Assembly (NCBI GenBank): GCA_036250195.1
Contig: JAVHZZ010000008.1
Location: forward strand, 12,967,434-13,031,433
DNA length: 64,000 nt
Origin: Mixophyes australis
Taxonomy: Eukaryota; Chordata; Amphibia; Anura; Limnodynastidae
Direction of reading: 5' to 3'
In this document: positions 9,621 to 21,188 of the stretch, piece by piece
Position numbering within the stretch: the stretch's first letter is position 1
Layout: each line of letters starts with the position of its first letter
Position numbers and translations under genes: made by a program
The notes under the pieces: model-generated
Told to the model about the DNA's origin: nothing
The model's input: only the letters and a program-made list of their open reading frames with translations
The model's database searches: none

Positions 9621-12499
9621 CATGCTGGGACTTGTAGTTTTACAACACCTGGAGTGTCACAGGTTAGCCAACACTGGTCTAGTCGATCTCGATGTCTCCA
9701 AAAGAGTGGACCCTCCTCGTACTGTTACCCCCAATGGTATATTTCTTTCTGTCCATATGGGATCATTGTGTGAGCACATATAAGCTGATTCACAGCCATA
9801 TCATGATGACACAGCTTTGGAGCAACCCGGCGTTTCCATTTGGCTTAGGCCATAAAGCATTTGAACCATGAACTAAACACGATGCTAAATTCCAATCGGA
9901 CATAACGACTCTACGCATATTCCATGAGTTCAGCGAACTTCGAGTACACATTCCACATCGATGTTCACTGTTCTCATTAAAATTAGTAACTGTAACTGGA
10001 CCGGGAGCTGAATACAGGTAACAGTGGAAGCTCAAAGGGTGGGGACCCTAAACTGAGATGATTACTTGACGGATAGAGGGGTGCCTATTTTGCCAAGAAT
10101 AGTCCTTTTTAATTTTTAAAATTGAAAAGAAATGTGGTAACGGAAGAGTTGAAAGTGGATGGAGGGAATTAGTTTTTTTTTCTTTGAGTCAAAGGGGCAG
10201 ACTCAATTGACCACGTTACTCTCAAGAGTCTGAGCACCGTTACCGTTAAATGGTCATTTTAACCCGGATTTCTGATTGAGGCTCCCTGAGCTGCAAGAAA
10301 AAATCAGCAATAAAATCGCCGTACTAGAGGTAATAATGTGCACTATTACTGTACCATCTTACTTTGATGAGTAACGCGGCCAATTGAATTCCACCCTAAG
10401 AGTTAAAACCTCCAACAATAGTCATTTGACAAATTAAAATTGAGTTAAGTCTCTCACAGACAATAAAATTCCGAAAACGTTGATCCGCAGAGTAAACTAT
10501 GGTATTTAATTAAATTTGTGATTTGGCTATTGCCACAAAGGGTCTCACAACAGACACTCTTGCAGGTTATGTAATGAAACTGTAATGAGTATGTGCAAGC
10601 AAACGCTATCATCTTTCTACATGCATGAGTTCTGTACAGCAGAGGGGAAGGCAAGGCCTTGAGAGTGCAGCCATTGGAAAACAAGAAAATGCATTCCTCT
10701 GACTCATCAGCACCAGACAGGCAACTAATTCCGCATCGTTGAGCACGTAGTGGATGGATGCCACTGCCTGGAAGTTGGTTATGGAAATTAACAAAAAAAT
10801 CCTTCACCGTAGAAGGTGTAATGAAGATAGGAAACCCATTAACGTGTTTGTATAAACACACTAATATTCTCATTTAAATGTCTTTAGCCAGAGTTTTTAT
10901 CTGCAGGAAAGGGGAAACAGGTTTTCGCAAAAGCCAAAGATAAAGGTTCTCTGGAAGAAGATGCAAATGAGAAAATTAGGTGTGTTAATGTGTGCTACTC
11001 GGAACACTAATTACTAGTCTTTCTTCTTACTATGATGGAAGGAATAGTTTTATTCTTATGCACATTTTATTTATAAGCTAAACAGTGACATAAATAAGCT
11101 TATTAACAAATGTATTAACTTTTTCCAAAGTCATTCACAGTCCTTTATATATTGACGGTTGTTTGTCAACTCTGAGATCAGGAAATTCTTTGTGCGATGG
11201 GCTACATAGAGTGATGGACTGAACAAATGTTTGTTTTAACTCTGTTTGGGGAGTATCATAGAATATTGCTGTTTATTGTATTTATTTTGCTGGGGGGGAG
11301 GTTATTTTCTTTTTTTTGTTTCTTTTAAGCTGTCAACTACCTATTTTTCCCAAAATAATGTAGGGGTCCATTAGAAAGAGGGTCTCAGAGCAGCTCTTCA
11401 TCACGGGTCCTGTTGACTTCACCGTTAATCCACTGGACTGGGAAGGAAATTTGGACCAGCGACCGGTGAGGAATACACTGTATGTTGCTGATTTACTAGA
11501 AGAGGAGGAGGTCCTTTTTTCCCGACCCCCCTTTGAGAGATACTGCTTTCTCTATCCATGGCTGAACCCAGCCATACTAAAATATACTCTACATATTTTC
11601 ATACGGTCTTTCTTGTATAGATGTATAGAAGCTCTGGGCACTGGTGTTACACTTTGCAATGTTGCTTTAACATTATTATTATTTCATCATGTAAAGTTTG
11701 CTCAATATTTTTTCTACTATGGCAAATTTTCAGGGCAGAGTTAAGATACAGTAGTCGAACCTACTTTGTTATTGGTGGTTTGCACTAAATGAAACACACA
11801 ATTTAAGACATCCAATTATTCACCATCCGGGCAGCTGCTAATGAAACACAAGCAAAATAAAATCAGAATTTAGGAACACCCAATAGGTCTGGATACGACA
11901 GGCAGACAAGTTTCTTGAACATAAAGCCAAAGGTCAGCCAGCCACAGTTCTAGCATGTCCCAATGGAAAAAAAATCTATTTACAAATAGTGAGAAACCAC
12001 AGTTTCCTCAAAGACCAATCAAGTTTTACTGGGAATGCAGATGATGTCACCAAAGCTGCTTTAACCATGCATGAACAAGAGGGATTTTAGTTATGCCGAA
12101 AGAAAGGTGGGAAGAGCAGATACTCGGGAGTCCATCCAAATTTAGTCCAGTTCAGCAATCAAGTCCAAAAAAATGACAAACGTAGCTCTAAAAGTTCAAC
12201 AATTAGAGGAACCCCAGCAGCAGTGACTCTGCAATAAGAAGGCCGTAGTTAGATATTTTCAAACTCAGATTCGGATATTAGTTTTAGTTCAAACTTAAGA
12301 GAGCAAACTCTTAACACACTTTTGCAGTATGATGTCATTGAGTCACCTGGTCCTGTGAATCTCAAAATTTTCCAACTGGGCTGGAGAACAAGGGAACATT
12401 TATATCAGGGACAGTCTCTCAGTTGAGCAAAATAAAGAATCTTTAGGCCATGTGAGAAAGACTCGTGATGCAATCTCCACATTCCAAGGTTATACCCAT
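9621..12499. other. no recognisable gene
   Basis: A short motif near 9622-9680 (GCATGCTGGGACTTGTAGTT) resembles a common vertebrate repeat. Otherwise the stretch is AT-rich unique sequence. Open frames at 10454-10873 (minus, 139 residues) and 11451-11744 (plus, 97 residues) have no family motif and I do not call them genes. Confidence 0.45.
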
Positions 12500-15480
12500 C
12501 TCATTCATCATAACGGATGACAAGTAGAGTCGGACTTGTAAATGCAAAAAAGTGTTTTATCGTTGAATCATTTATCTCTCAGTCTGATATCAGTCTGAGA
12601 CATACCTCATCATTGCTCCTCTATATACATAAAGAGGTGGAACAAAGCAGGTGGACAGATGTGGACATAGTACTGAAAGGGCATGTTGAAGCTCCGTATG
12701 CTGAAGGGACAGTAGCCATAGATACACCTCTAGTAGGTGTATCTGTTTCCGCTGCTGTCCTCTGGTTCAAGATCAATGATGATGATGACCATCAGCATGG
12801 ACCTTGCTGTTTGAAAAAAAAAAATAATTATAATTTCTAGTTAAAAAAAAAATGGTGTGCCTCCCAAAAAAGCCTAACCAGCACTTGTGCTGCCAACCTA
12901 GGCTGGTACTATCAAAATCAGAAGGACAAAAAGCATGGGACCCCCTGTATTTACTAGTGCTAGTCCTAGGGTATGCCAGTCAGGGCTGGTGGCACTATAG
13001 CAGGGAAACCTGCAGCATGGGATCCCCCTGTCATAGTGCAAAACTGGCTCTAGTCCTATCAGCATGGGGGGTGGATTACCTATGGAGATCGGGCTTGCAA
13101 ACATAAATGCACCCCCCTTTCCCTAGGTATAGCCCCATGCTGAAAAGCTTGATAGCTATTCCCCCATCCCTGGAGTGGTGGGTGTGGGTTAATTGTTAAA
13201 AAATAGCTTTAATGAACTATTTTGTCCTTGGTGCAGGTTCCAGTATGCCCAGGTCACCATTAGGTGTTTGTAGTAATACACGCACCAGCATATGGCTACC
13301 AGGAAAAATGTTACTAATACACACACATACCATGTTAAAAATACTTTTATTTGAAATAAAACATCCCTACACTTCACTCTTTTACACTCTTGATTGCTCA
13401 TGTATATCTATGTTACTCTTCTGCTCCTACAGATCCAGGTCTTGGCAACAAAAAAAACATATGCCGGGGTTGGCTGGGCTGGGGGGCATCTGACCCTCGG
13501 GTCGGTCCCATAGTGGGCTATCTTGGACTAGGTCACTGGGCCACCTACATTTTTTTACTTTAAAATAAGTTGCTGAGTCCAGTCTTGCCCCCCGGGCTAA
13601 AATTTGCCAACCCTCCTCTAAACATATGGGACATCACATGATTTCCTTGCAAAGAGCTCCTGTCGTAAATTAGTGGTTATGCATATTTATAACCAAAGGA
13701 TTCCCCAGGACCCTTTTGTACTCCTCCCGAGGATAAATCTTGGTTATATATAGTATATGGTATACTGCTTTTTGTGAATTGTAAACTCTAGAGTCTGAGT
13801 ATCCTCTTCTGCACTATGACCACAGAGTCTCCCTGCTTTCGGCGAATTCACACCAGATACCTGTATGTGTTATGTTAACAGGTCAACTGTCCACAATTGT
13901 GTCCCAAATATTCCAACTTGACAGGAAGAGCAATACCCAGTCCAGGATTGTCAAAAGATGAACTGCGCCACCACAAGACCCTCTTCTAACCCTCTTTAAT
14001 TCTTATGCCTCAGAGGAGAGTCCCTCTCCTCTTGTCCTCTTTGGGTTGGAGACTGGAAGTTGGTCAAACTGGTATAAGTGTCACTTGGTCCCGGTCCCCA
14101 GCTGGTACTGTTGGTCCTGAAACAATGGGCTGCTTGATTTACACAAACGATCCAGGATCAGTGTCAAGGTAAACGTGTAGCAGAATAATGTGAACCCCTC
14201 CCAGTTTGCTAAACAGATAATATTTCTTGGATGGGGGGGCACATTAGCCTAAAACTAAACAACTGTGAATTGATACCGAGTGGGAAATCATTACAATCTT
14301 AGAGGCTGCAGTGTCAATAACTGGAAGTGCAGGAGGAAGTGCCGGTGATTGATGTCACTGTGCTTCCTCCCGCTGTGAGTTATCGCAGGAGGTGTGCTAA
14401 GTCTAAGGAGAGGCAGCAATACAAAGCCACCTCAAATAGCATAAGGATTAAGAACTCTTTTACTAGATGCTAAAAAAAATCATTATTGTTACAGGAATGA
14501 ATTTCATCATTTTCTATAGTCCGTAAATACATATGCTAAATTAAAAATAAATAGTAAATGCACATACATGTACCGTAGTGTATTTGGTCAATAGACCACA
14601 CTGCTAATGTTCCGTGGTGTTTTAGTTACTAGAGTGCAACATTCCCTGCATTTACTCGTGTGTTAAAATGTATTTTTACAGAACCACTAGAATATTTAGG
14701 ACAGTGCACCGCTTTTTAATAACATAGAAAAATCCTACCAGGTGTACAGTATTAATACAACGCTGGGTGAAAATTCTCGCCACAGGCGCCCACATTTAGC
14801 TTCCTTATTTCTGAAGTGTCAGTAGATCAAGTGAGATGCAAATTGTACTTGACATAAAAGATGCGTTTCCTTGTAATGTGCAATAAAAATGCAATGACCG
14901 GCAACAGCTGTAAATCACAGAAATAAGTTTTTCAAATAAGTATATCTGTGAAAGTAGGAATCAGTAAGCTATAATGCAATTCAGTCTTATAGTGATGAAC
15001 CCCTTATGGTAAAAAATGGAATATAATAACCACCGCTCATTCAAATTCCATGTAAATAACAGTAAACAAATTGAGAGAAGCTTTATGCTTTCAACGTTTT
15101 ATGTATCACTTCTTTTCTCACATTTGGCATTTTTATTATAATAAAAGAAGATTTTTTTTTTTTTCAAGCAGTTACATTTACAATTGTACATATGATTTTC
15201 ACTGCTTGAAAATGTTCCACATTAAAGAAGAAAAAAACAAGGCTTATGTAGCCATATAATTAGTAATGTTTAAAGGACTTTTCTTTCCCCATGATTCCCT
15301 ATCACAATCTCTGGTTTGTCAGAGAGATGACAATTTGACGTCTTTGGAGAAGGCATCACATGATCAAGCCAAAGCGACAGCTAGTCAAGCCCCCCCCCCC
15401 CCCTCCCCCACCCACCATGCTCAGATCTTCCACACATTGTTAAACACAGAGAGCTGGCTTTATACCAGGAGGGTGTAGAA
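12500..15480. other. no gene; small hairpin and repeat fragments only
   Basis: A perfect short hairpin, AGATACACCT-CTAGT-AGGTGTATCT, lies at 12719-12743. The segment 13463-13615 resembles, in inverse orientation, the right part of the nested hAT MITE at 54566-55016 (shared 'GGTCCCATAGTGGGCTA' block). A C-run sits near 15391-15406. I found no coding or RNA gene. Confidence 0.45.
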
Positions 15481-16240
15481 TCCAGCACTTGATTTAGCAG
15501 TAGGAACAGTGGATCTGGGTCTCGGGGTGACAGGAGATAAGAGGCAGCTCTTTTTGTGCACAGTATGTGTGCTGAACTTTTTTATCCCCTTTTATCACCA
15601 ATGAAAATTTAATTAAACAAATGAGTGAATCAACTCATTGTAGTTTCTGTGAGGACGAGATAGTGTGACAAGTAATACAAAGGCCGAACGACGTAAACGC
15701 ATCTCGTTTGTGCCAAGTCATGTACTTACCTACCAGGGGTTACATCCACTACATACTCTGGCCAATGAAATCATAGGGGGAGGGCTTGTAACTTCTCTAT
15801 ATATTGTCTCCCCCCACCCCCAGTGTGGCTGCTGTACATCCTTTGGACCTTCATAAATTATATGATCATCTTACGCCGTTACTAGCACATTTTCTTTTCC
15901 TTTACAGAACCAGGCACAGTTTGGCAGGACGGCTTTTGCATTCAGCGAATAATACATACGGTGCTATCGCTGATTGGGTCACTGCCCACTGCCCCTTTCG
16001 ATGCACTCTGGCTCTTGGTCCCTTTGTGCGTGGGATCCTCTTACCTGCGTTGTGTGGGCAGGTCATTGTAAGTGCAGAAGGGAAGCAGTCACTCTGACGC
16101 CATATTTAGCACCGGTCAAACCAAAAGGGAGTATACCCTGGTAACAGTGTGGAGTGCCGGACGGTCTTTCACTGATTTTGGTTCAGAAAATCAATAAACT
16201 GTGACCTTATGCCAAAGCATTGGGTTGGTGTCTTTATTTA
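15481..16240 (+). repeat. LTR-like segment with promoter and polyadenylation signals
   Basis: A CCAAT box (GGCCAATGAAATCATAG, near 15760) lies about 35 bases before a TATA-like TCTATATATTG (15795-15805), and an AATAAA (about 16191) lies some 390 bases downstream. The spacing is that of an LTR with U3, R and U5 regions. I cannot define TG/CA borders or a target-site duplication, so this may equally be an orphan promoter. No internal retroelement coding sequence is next to it. Confidence 0.35.
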
Positions 16241-16447
16241 TTGCAAGAGAATGAGGCTTTAGGTACAATAGTTTGTGTCATGAAGAGAGCCACCAACAGT
16301 ATCCAGTTTATGACTATATTCAGCCGAGTCACAAGAACTACAATGATAGAGAGTTTTCACCAACACCACACAACAGAATGAATTGACCTTTGTCCTACCA
16401 GCTCTATCTGTAAACTACAAATTCTTCAAAATGCAAACTTACATATT

Positions 16448-16960
16448 GTCAGGCGCTGTCTCCGCACTGACACTTGGTGCAGGAGACAGACGCCTGCACC
16501 TTCTCGGCAGCCGCGTCCTGTTGCCTAGTATCGGGACGCTATCTCAGCTCACCTGTCAGCAGTCAGCATGTCTGACCGCTAAAATCTCCCTAACCAATCA
16601 GGAGGCAACTTAGGGTATATAAAGCACCCTCTGACACATGTCTAGTGCCAGAGTATTGGTTCACTCCTGCTTCAGCGCTTCCTGAACTGAAATTCTGATC
16701 CAGTGTTCTTCGGTTCTGATTCGGCTTCCTGTTACTATTGTCCTGTGTTTTGTTTTGGTACCTCGCTGCCCGGCTAGTTTGACTTTCTGGCTTGACCTGA
16801 CTTCTCTCTGGATCCTCCCTGTGTACTGCACCGCTCGATTGGCTCTGACCTGGATTGCCTGACTATGCCTGTCTACTACTGTCGCTACATCGGTGACTGT
16901 CTTGGAGAACTGTGACCTGCGTAACCCTCTGCAGCTAAGCCCAAACTCAGACTCCTAATC

Positions 16961-16962
<2 letters not shown>
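16448..16962 (+). repeat. Gypsy-like LTR, truncated at its 3' side
   Basis: Starts TGTCAGGCGCTGTCTCC, has a CCAAT-type box (AACCAATCAGGAGG, near 16590) followed by TATA box GTATATAAAGC (about 16613-16623), then a CT-rich leader typical of frog Gypsy LTRs. It runs into the (AT)n tract instead of a CA end plus primer-binding site, so only part of an LTR is present. Class is from general resemblance. Confidence 0.5.
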
Positions 16963-17020
<58 letters not shown>

Positions 17021-17024
17021 GATT
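16957..17024. repeat. (AT)n microsatellite inside a palindrome
   Basis: An uninterrupted AT dinucleotide run of about 28 units (16963-17018) is bounded by AATCCC on the left and GGGATT on the right, so the whole 68 bases is self-complementary and could extrude as a cruciform. Confidence 0.9.
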
Positions 17025-17594
17025 TATCTGGGCACAGGCTTATTACTTATCGATTTTTGTTTCAAAATACTGCTACCTAATGGTGTTTTAGCTGCTGTCT
17101 CTTAGCTTATCTTGGACCTTTTTTTGGTTTACAAGCCAGCCCTTGTAACACGTAAACTGGGAACTGAGTGCATTTGAATTTTTATGCATGATTTAATGAT
17201 GTTGGAAGCGTATAGGTCGTTGTGGGAGCTCTATAAAATGATGTTCCCTTGACATTGGGGTGCAGGCTAAAATGTTTTGATCAAAACATAAACTAATATC
17301 TCATGTTCTCATTTTTGCAGTGGTAAGGTCAAACGCTGACAACTGTCTTTTTGCTTTTTACATATAGAGCAATTCAATAACCTCACAGCTGGCATGATTT
17401 ACCAGCTGCATTAACCACCCAGCTCCGGCTTATGTCTTCTCTGATTCGGCTATTAATATATATTTCAATTTGCAATTTCATCAAAATTGCAAATAATATA
17501 TAAACTGACAGTTTTCCCTGGAAAGTTCTGTTTTTACAAATATAACTTAGAATTTCCTAAAAATCTGATTCCAGAATATTTCTTTGTATTAATT

Positions 17595-17762
17595 GGTTTA
17601 CTAAGCTGCGGAATTGAAAAAGTGGAGATGTTGCCTATAGCAAACAATCAGATTTTATTTATCATTTATTTAGTGCATTCTACAAAATGACAGCTAGAAT
17701 CTGATTGGTTGCTATAGGCAAAATCTCCACTTTTTCAAATCCTCAGTTTAGTAAATATACCA
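17595..17762. mobile_element. palindromic MITE, CAATCAGATTCTAG family, copy 1
   Basis: Left arm: GGTTTACTAAGCTGC, then GATGTTGCCTATAGCAA and a CAATCAGATTTTA block. Right arm is its diverged reverse complement, ending in CAGTTTAGTAAATATACC. There is no coding capacity. The same family occurs at 18881, 26487, 43223, 51419 and 56579. Confidence 0.8.
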
Positions 17763-18880
17763 CATGGTCTCTCTTGTCACAAGACCTTTGTTTATTCCAG
17801 AGTATTAAAATTAATACAAAGAAATATTATGGAATCCGCAGTTTAGGATCTATACCCCCATGTTATTGCCTCTACAGAATATTACAGAATTCTTATTACC
17901 TGGGGTTCTTCCTTTCTCCTATTCCAGCAAGTCCCTAGATAGTTTCAACAATGCTTTACTCTCTGCTACTACTATTTTACTCTTTCAAACAGGCAGTAGT
18001 GTTATTGATCCTTTGTGAAATTTGCATTCATGCAACAGGAAAGTTCATGGTAGTATTAGGGCAAATGCTAAACACCCGATAAGTCCCTAGAACCGTCTCG
18101 ATTATAGAGCGCTATATGCTTGCTGGTACTTGAATGCCCCCAGGACTTAACTTGAAGTAGTAGAGAGGTATCTATGGGTTAGGTTTGCATAGGTGTACCG
18201 GGTGTCCCTGGAAACAGCAAACGGTCAGGATGGGCAAAGGTAGGACATGTACCATAACTCAGCCTAAGAGTATATCAGAGAAATACAAATAACTTAGTCA
18301 AAGGTCAGAAAATGTGGAGAACGCTATCACCAGTGGGGAAAATAGACCTCTATGTCCTGCAGGGAGCCAATCAACAAGCTGCAACAAAACGAGCCCTAGG
18401 CAATGCTCTGATTGGACTGTGGTCATGTCACCACTTGATGCGGAGCCTCAGTCACTCGGCAATGAGCCGCCACCAAGAGATAGGTCGAGTAGTGTGCTGA
18501 TAAGCTTATGGGGCAGTTATAGTATACTATAGTTATAGTATTGAATAGGTCGGAGCAATACCAAGGAAGAGCACAGGTAGAAATAACGTAGAGAATTTGG
18601 TACAAGATATAGAACTGAGGATAGGAAGAGTTAAACCATTATAAAATGATGTGCACAGATTGGAATTAAGTGGAATGGAAATAAATTGCTAAAGAGGGAA
18701 AAGCAGAGATCTGCAAAAAAGGATAGAATTTCGAAATCAAGAAAAGAATAGGAAGGGTACTGGTCTAATAATGAGAGGAGTACAAATAAATGTAGAGTGA
18801 ATGGATGTTGGTCAAGGTGTGGCTATAGAATGAATAAAGGAAAGTGATGAATAAAAAGTAAAAACTACATAGGACACATG
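17763..18880. other. no recognisable gene
   Basis: Overlapping short frames at 18312-18532 have no motif. Purine-rich sequence follows. Nothing supportable was seen. Confidence 0.5.
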
Positions 18881-19036
18881 GGGGTGAATTTAAAGTGCAG
18901 ATGTTGCCTATAGCAACCAATCAGATTCTAGTTATCATTTATTTAAAACATTCTACAATAAGACAGTTAGAATCTGATTGGTTGCTATAGGCAACATCTC
19001 CACTTTTTCAAACCTGCAGCTTGATAAATTTACCCC
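18881..19036. mobile_element. palindromic MITE, CAATCAGATTCTAG family, copy 2
   Basis: Starts GGGGTGAATTTAAAGTGC and ends TAAATTTACCCC. Both arms carry TTGCCTATAGCAACCAATCA or its complement. Flanks read ATG on each side (18878-18880 and 19037-19039), a possible 3-bp target-site duplication. Confidence 0.8.
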
Positions 19037-19196
19037 ATGGAGTTTTGGGTGAGCTGGTATAATGTAGATGGCTATCATAAAATGGGTAGTAGGAATAGTG
19101 GGTAAGAATATATGTTTGTGGTTGGAAATGTGTAGTAGGTGAATAGAGATGTAGGCAGGTGGTCAAAAGAGAAGAATTGCAATCCTGATAACGTAC

Positions 19197-19204
19197 ATTT
19201 ATTG
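19197..19204. repeat. left 8-bp target-site duplication of the hAT element
   Basis: ATTTATTG directly before the TAGAGATG terminus; identical to 24520-24527 on the far side of the element. Confidence 0.95.
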
Positions 19205-19365
19205 TAGAGATGGGCGGGTCCGGTTCTCCGAGAACCGAACCCACCCGAACTTTGGGTATCCGAGTACCGAGCTGAGCAGCTCGGTACTCTCCCGCCCATT
19301 CCGAATCCAAATCGAGGCCGAACGTCATTGTGACGTCGTCGGATCTCAGGGCTCGGTTCTCGCGA
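19205..19365. repeat. left subterminal palindrome cluster of the hAT element
   Basis: Contains, in order, CGGTTCTCCGAGAACCG, GAGTACCGAGCTGAGCAGCT with its following CGGTACTC, and a TGACGTCGTCGG block. These motifs recur at one end of the short elements at 2296-3066, 55830-56382 and 63100-63731, so they are probably the transposase-binding or end-recognition module. Confidence 0.7.
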
Positions 19366-19540
19366 TACTTCAACTTTATAAATACACGCCTCCACAGCAA
19401 TCCATCGCCATTTGACAGAGGGAGAGAGCAGGGTGTAGTCATAGGCTAATTAGAGCAGGGACAGAGAATACAATATTGCTCTAACCAAAATCGCTAGTGC
19501 AGAGAGGAGGATAGAGGTTTATTATTTTTTCTTCATATTT

Positions 19541-20340
19541 GGCACTCCCCAGCGCTTTTGGGGTGTCCCCCATAATTGTGCATAAATATTTCTGGCTGTC
19601 AAAAGTCATATCTGTCAGCAGTATCTACTAAATAATTTGTAGCACTCCTCAGTGCTTTTGGGGTGTCCTCCCTAATTGTGCATTAATATTTCTGGCTGTC
19701 AAAAGTCATATCTGTCAGCAGTATCTACTAAATAATTTGTAGCACTCCTCAGTGCTTTTGGGGTGTCCTCCCTAATTGTGCATTAATATTTCTGGCTGTC
19801 AAAAGTCATATCTGTCAGCAGTATCTACTAAATAATTTTTAGCACACCTCAGTGCTTTTGGGGTGTCCTCCCTAATTGAGCATTAATATTTCTGGCTGTC
19901 AAAAGTCATATCTGTCAGCAGTATCTACTAAATAATTTGTAGCACTCCTCAGTGCTTTTGGGGTGTCCTCCCTAATTGTGCATTAATATTTCTGGCTGTC
20001 AAAAGTCATATCTGTCAGCAGTATCTACTAAATAATTTGTAGCACTCCTCAGTGCTTTTGGGGTGTCCTCCCTAATTGTGCATTAATATTTCTGGCTGTC
20101 AAAAGTCATTTCTGTCAGCAGTATCTACTAAATAATTTTTAGCACACCTCAGTGATTTTGGGGTGTCCTCCCTAATTGTGCATTAATATTTCTGGCTGTC
20201 AAAAGTCATATCTGTCAGCAGTATCTACCAAATAATTTTTAGCACTCCTCAGTGCTTTTGGGGTGTCCTCCCTAATTGTGCATTAATATTTCTGGCTGTC
20301 AAAAGTCATATCTGTCAGCAGTATCTACTAAATAATTTTT
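19541..20340 (+). repeat. tandem array, eight units of exactly 100 bp
   Basis: Unit begins GCACTCCTCAGTGCTTTTGG and starts recur at 19541, 19641, 19741 and so on to 20241, with a partial ninth from 20341. Units differ only by a few substitutions (the first and last are most diverged), with no length change. It lies between the left terminus and the transposase start, so it may be promoter or leader sequence. Confidence 0.95.
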
Positions 20341-20367
20341 AGCACTCCCCAGTGGTTTGCGCTCAGA

Positions 20368-20532
20368 ATGGATTCAAAGCAGTCCACATATGATCTGAAT
20401 GAGCAACCAGGTTCTGTCACCAGTCCTGATGTTAGTGTTCCCAATACGTCATCTGGCCAAGGCGATGTCAAACAACAGAGTGTTTTCAAATTAGTGCAAA
20501 AAACAAAAACCAAAAAAAATGTACTGTATTGA
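20368..20532 (+). pseudogene. N-terminal segment of hAT transposase, frame 1 of 3
   Basis: The first good ATG after the 100-bp array (20368) opens a 54-residue frame with sequence MDSKQSTYDLNEQPGSVTSP at its start, ending at a stop (20530-20532). It overlaps the next frame at an A8 run (20511-20518). After this run the alternative frame continues as basic 'VLKRKRSVTEQKLSDDKKK', which reads naturally as a continuation. I infer a one-base length change in the A run. No domain is recognisable in this short segment; it would form the N-terminus ahead of the zinc finger. Confidence 0.6.
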
Positions 20533-21188
20533 AGCGAAAAAGAAGTGTAACTGAGCAAAAGTTAAGTGACGATAAAAAAAAAATTGCAAGCATGCCATTC
20601 TACACACGCAGTGGCAAAGAGAGAATGAGGCCTTCACCTTTGGCTATTAGTGGCAGATCCCAAAAAGTTACCCAGACTACAATTGGTGCACAACTACTGT
20701 TACGCGTCAAAGCCGAGCTGCAAGATAACAGTGAGGCATTACAGGAGAATATTTGCTCTGATTCACAAATGACAACAATCCCTGTGGAGAGTCCATCCAA
20801 CAGTGGGATGTCTAATCGTGAGCATTCTGCTGATGTGTGCCTTAATAGCCCGAGTGTAGCCGGTGATACCCAAATTGAGGATGCCACTTTGGAATTAGAA
20901 GAGGATGAGGGGGAGATTTGTGTAGGCGACGAGGGCGCTAATGAGGATGTTGATGAGGATGAGGTTGTTTGTGTAACTCCTGCACCAGTGGCAGCAGTTC
21001 TAGCACGTGACAAGAAAAAGGCCATTGTCATGCCTGGGCATAAAACAAAAAAATCCACTTCTTATGTGTGGAATTATTTCTACCCAAATCCAGACAACAA
21101 TTGTATAGCCATTTGTAGTGTATGTGAAGCCACAGTCAGTCGAGGGACGAGTAACGAGAGTTCATGGCAAAGTGTTGGGAAAAGCTGA
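20529..21188 (+). CDS. hAT transposase, acidic linker and first half of BED finger (middle frame)
   Basis: This 219-residue open frame has no ATG at its 5' end (TTG at 20529) and is best read as the middle part of a split transposase. Residues 1-40 are basic. Residues 115-150 are strongly acidic (LELEEDEGEICVGDEG). Residues about 175-208 (KSTSYVWNYFYPNPDNNCIAICSVCEATVSRG) are the first half of a BED zinc finger, with the paired ligands C196 and C199. BED fingers bind the element's ends. After the CxxC the frame runs into unrelated sequence (TSNESSWQSVGKS) because about 38 bases that an older copy (8145-8200) retains are missing here. It overlaps the next frame by 71 bases. Confidence 0.8.
   Translation: MKRKRSVTEQKLSDDKKKIASMPFYTRSGKERMRPSPLAISGRSQKVTQTTIGAQLLLRVKAELQDNSEALQENICSDSQMTTIPVESPSNSGMSNREHSADVCLNSPSVAGDTQIEDATLELEEDEGEICVGDEGANEDVDEDEVVCVTPAPVAAVLARDKKKAIVMPGHKTKKSTSYVWNYFYPNPDNNCIAICSVCEATVSRGTSNESSWQSVGKS

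Noticed and set aside
10454..10873. 139-residue minus-strand open frame
   Set aside because: No recognisable motif, unremarkable composition for AT-rich DNA, and no promoter or splice context; length is within chance for 64 kb.
19541..20340. Regularly spaced repeats resembling a CRISPR array
   Set aside because: Units are contiguous with no unique spacers, and they lie inside a vertebrate hAT transposon.
20600..21058. 152-residue minus-strand frame opposite the transposase
   Set aside because: Antisense shadow of the real coding strand, rich in Ser and Thr by base complement.
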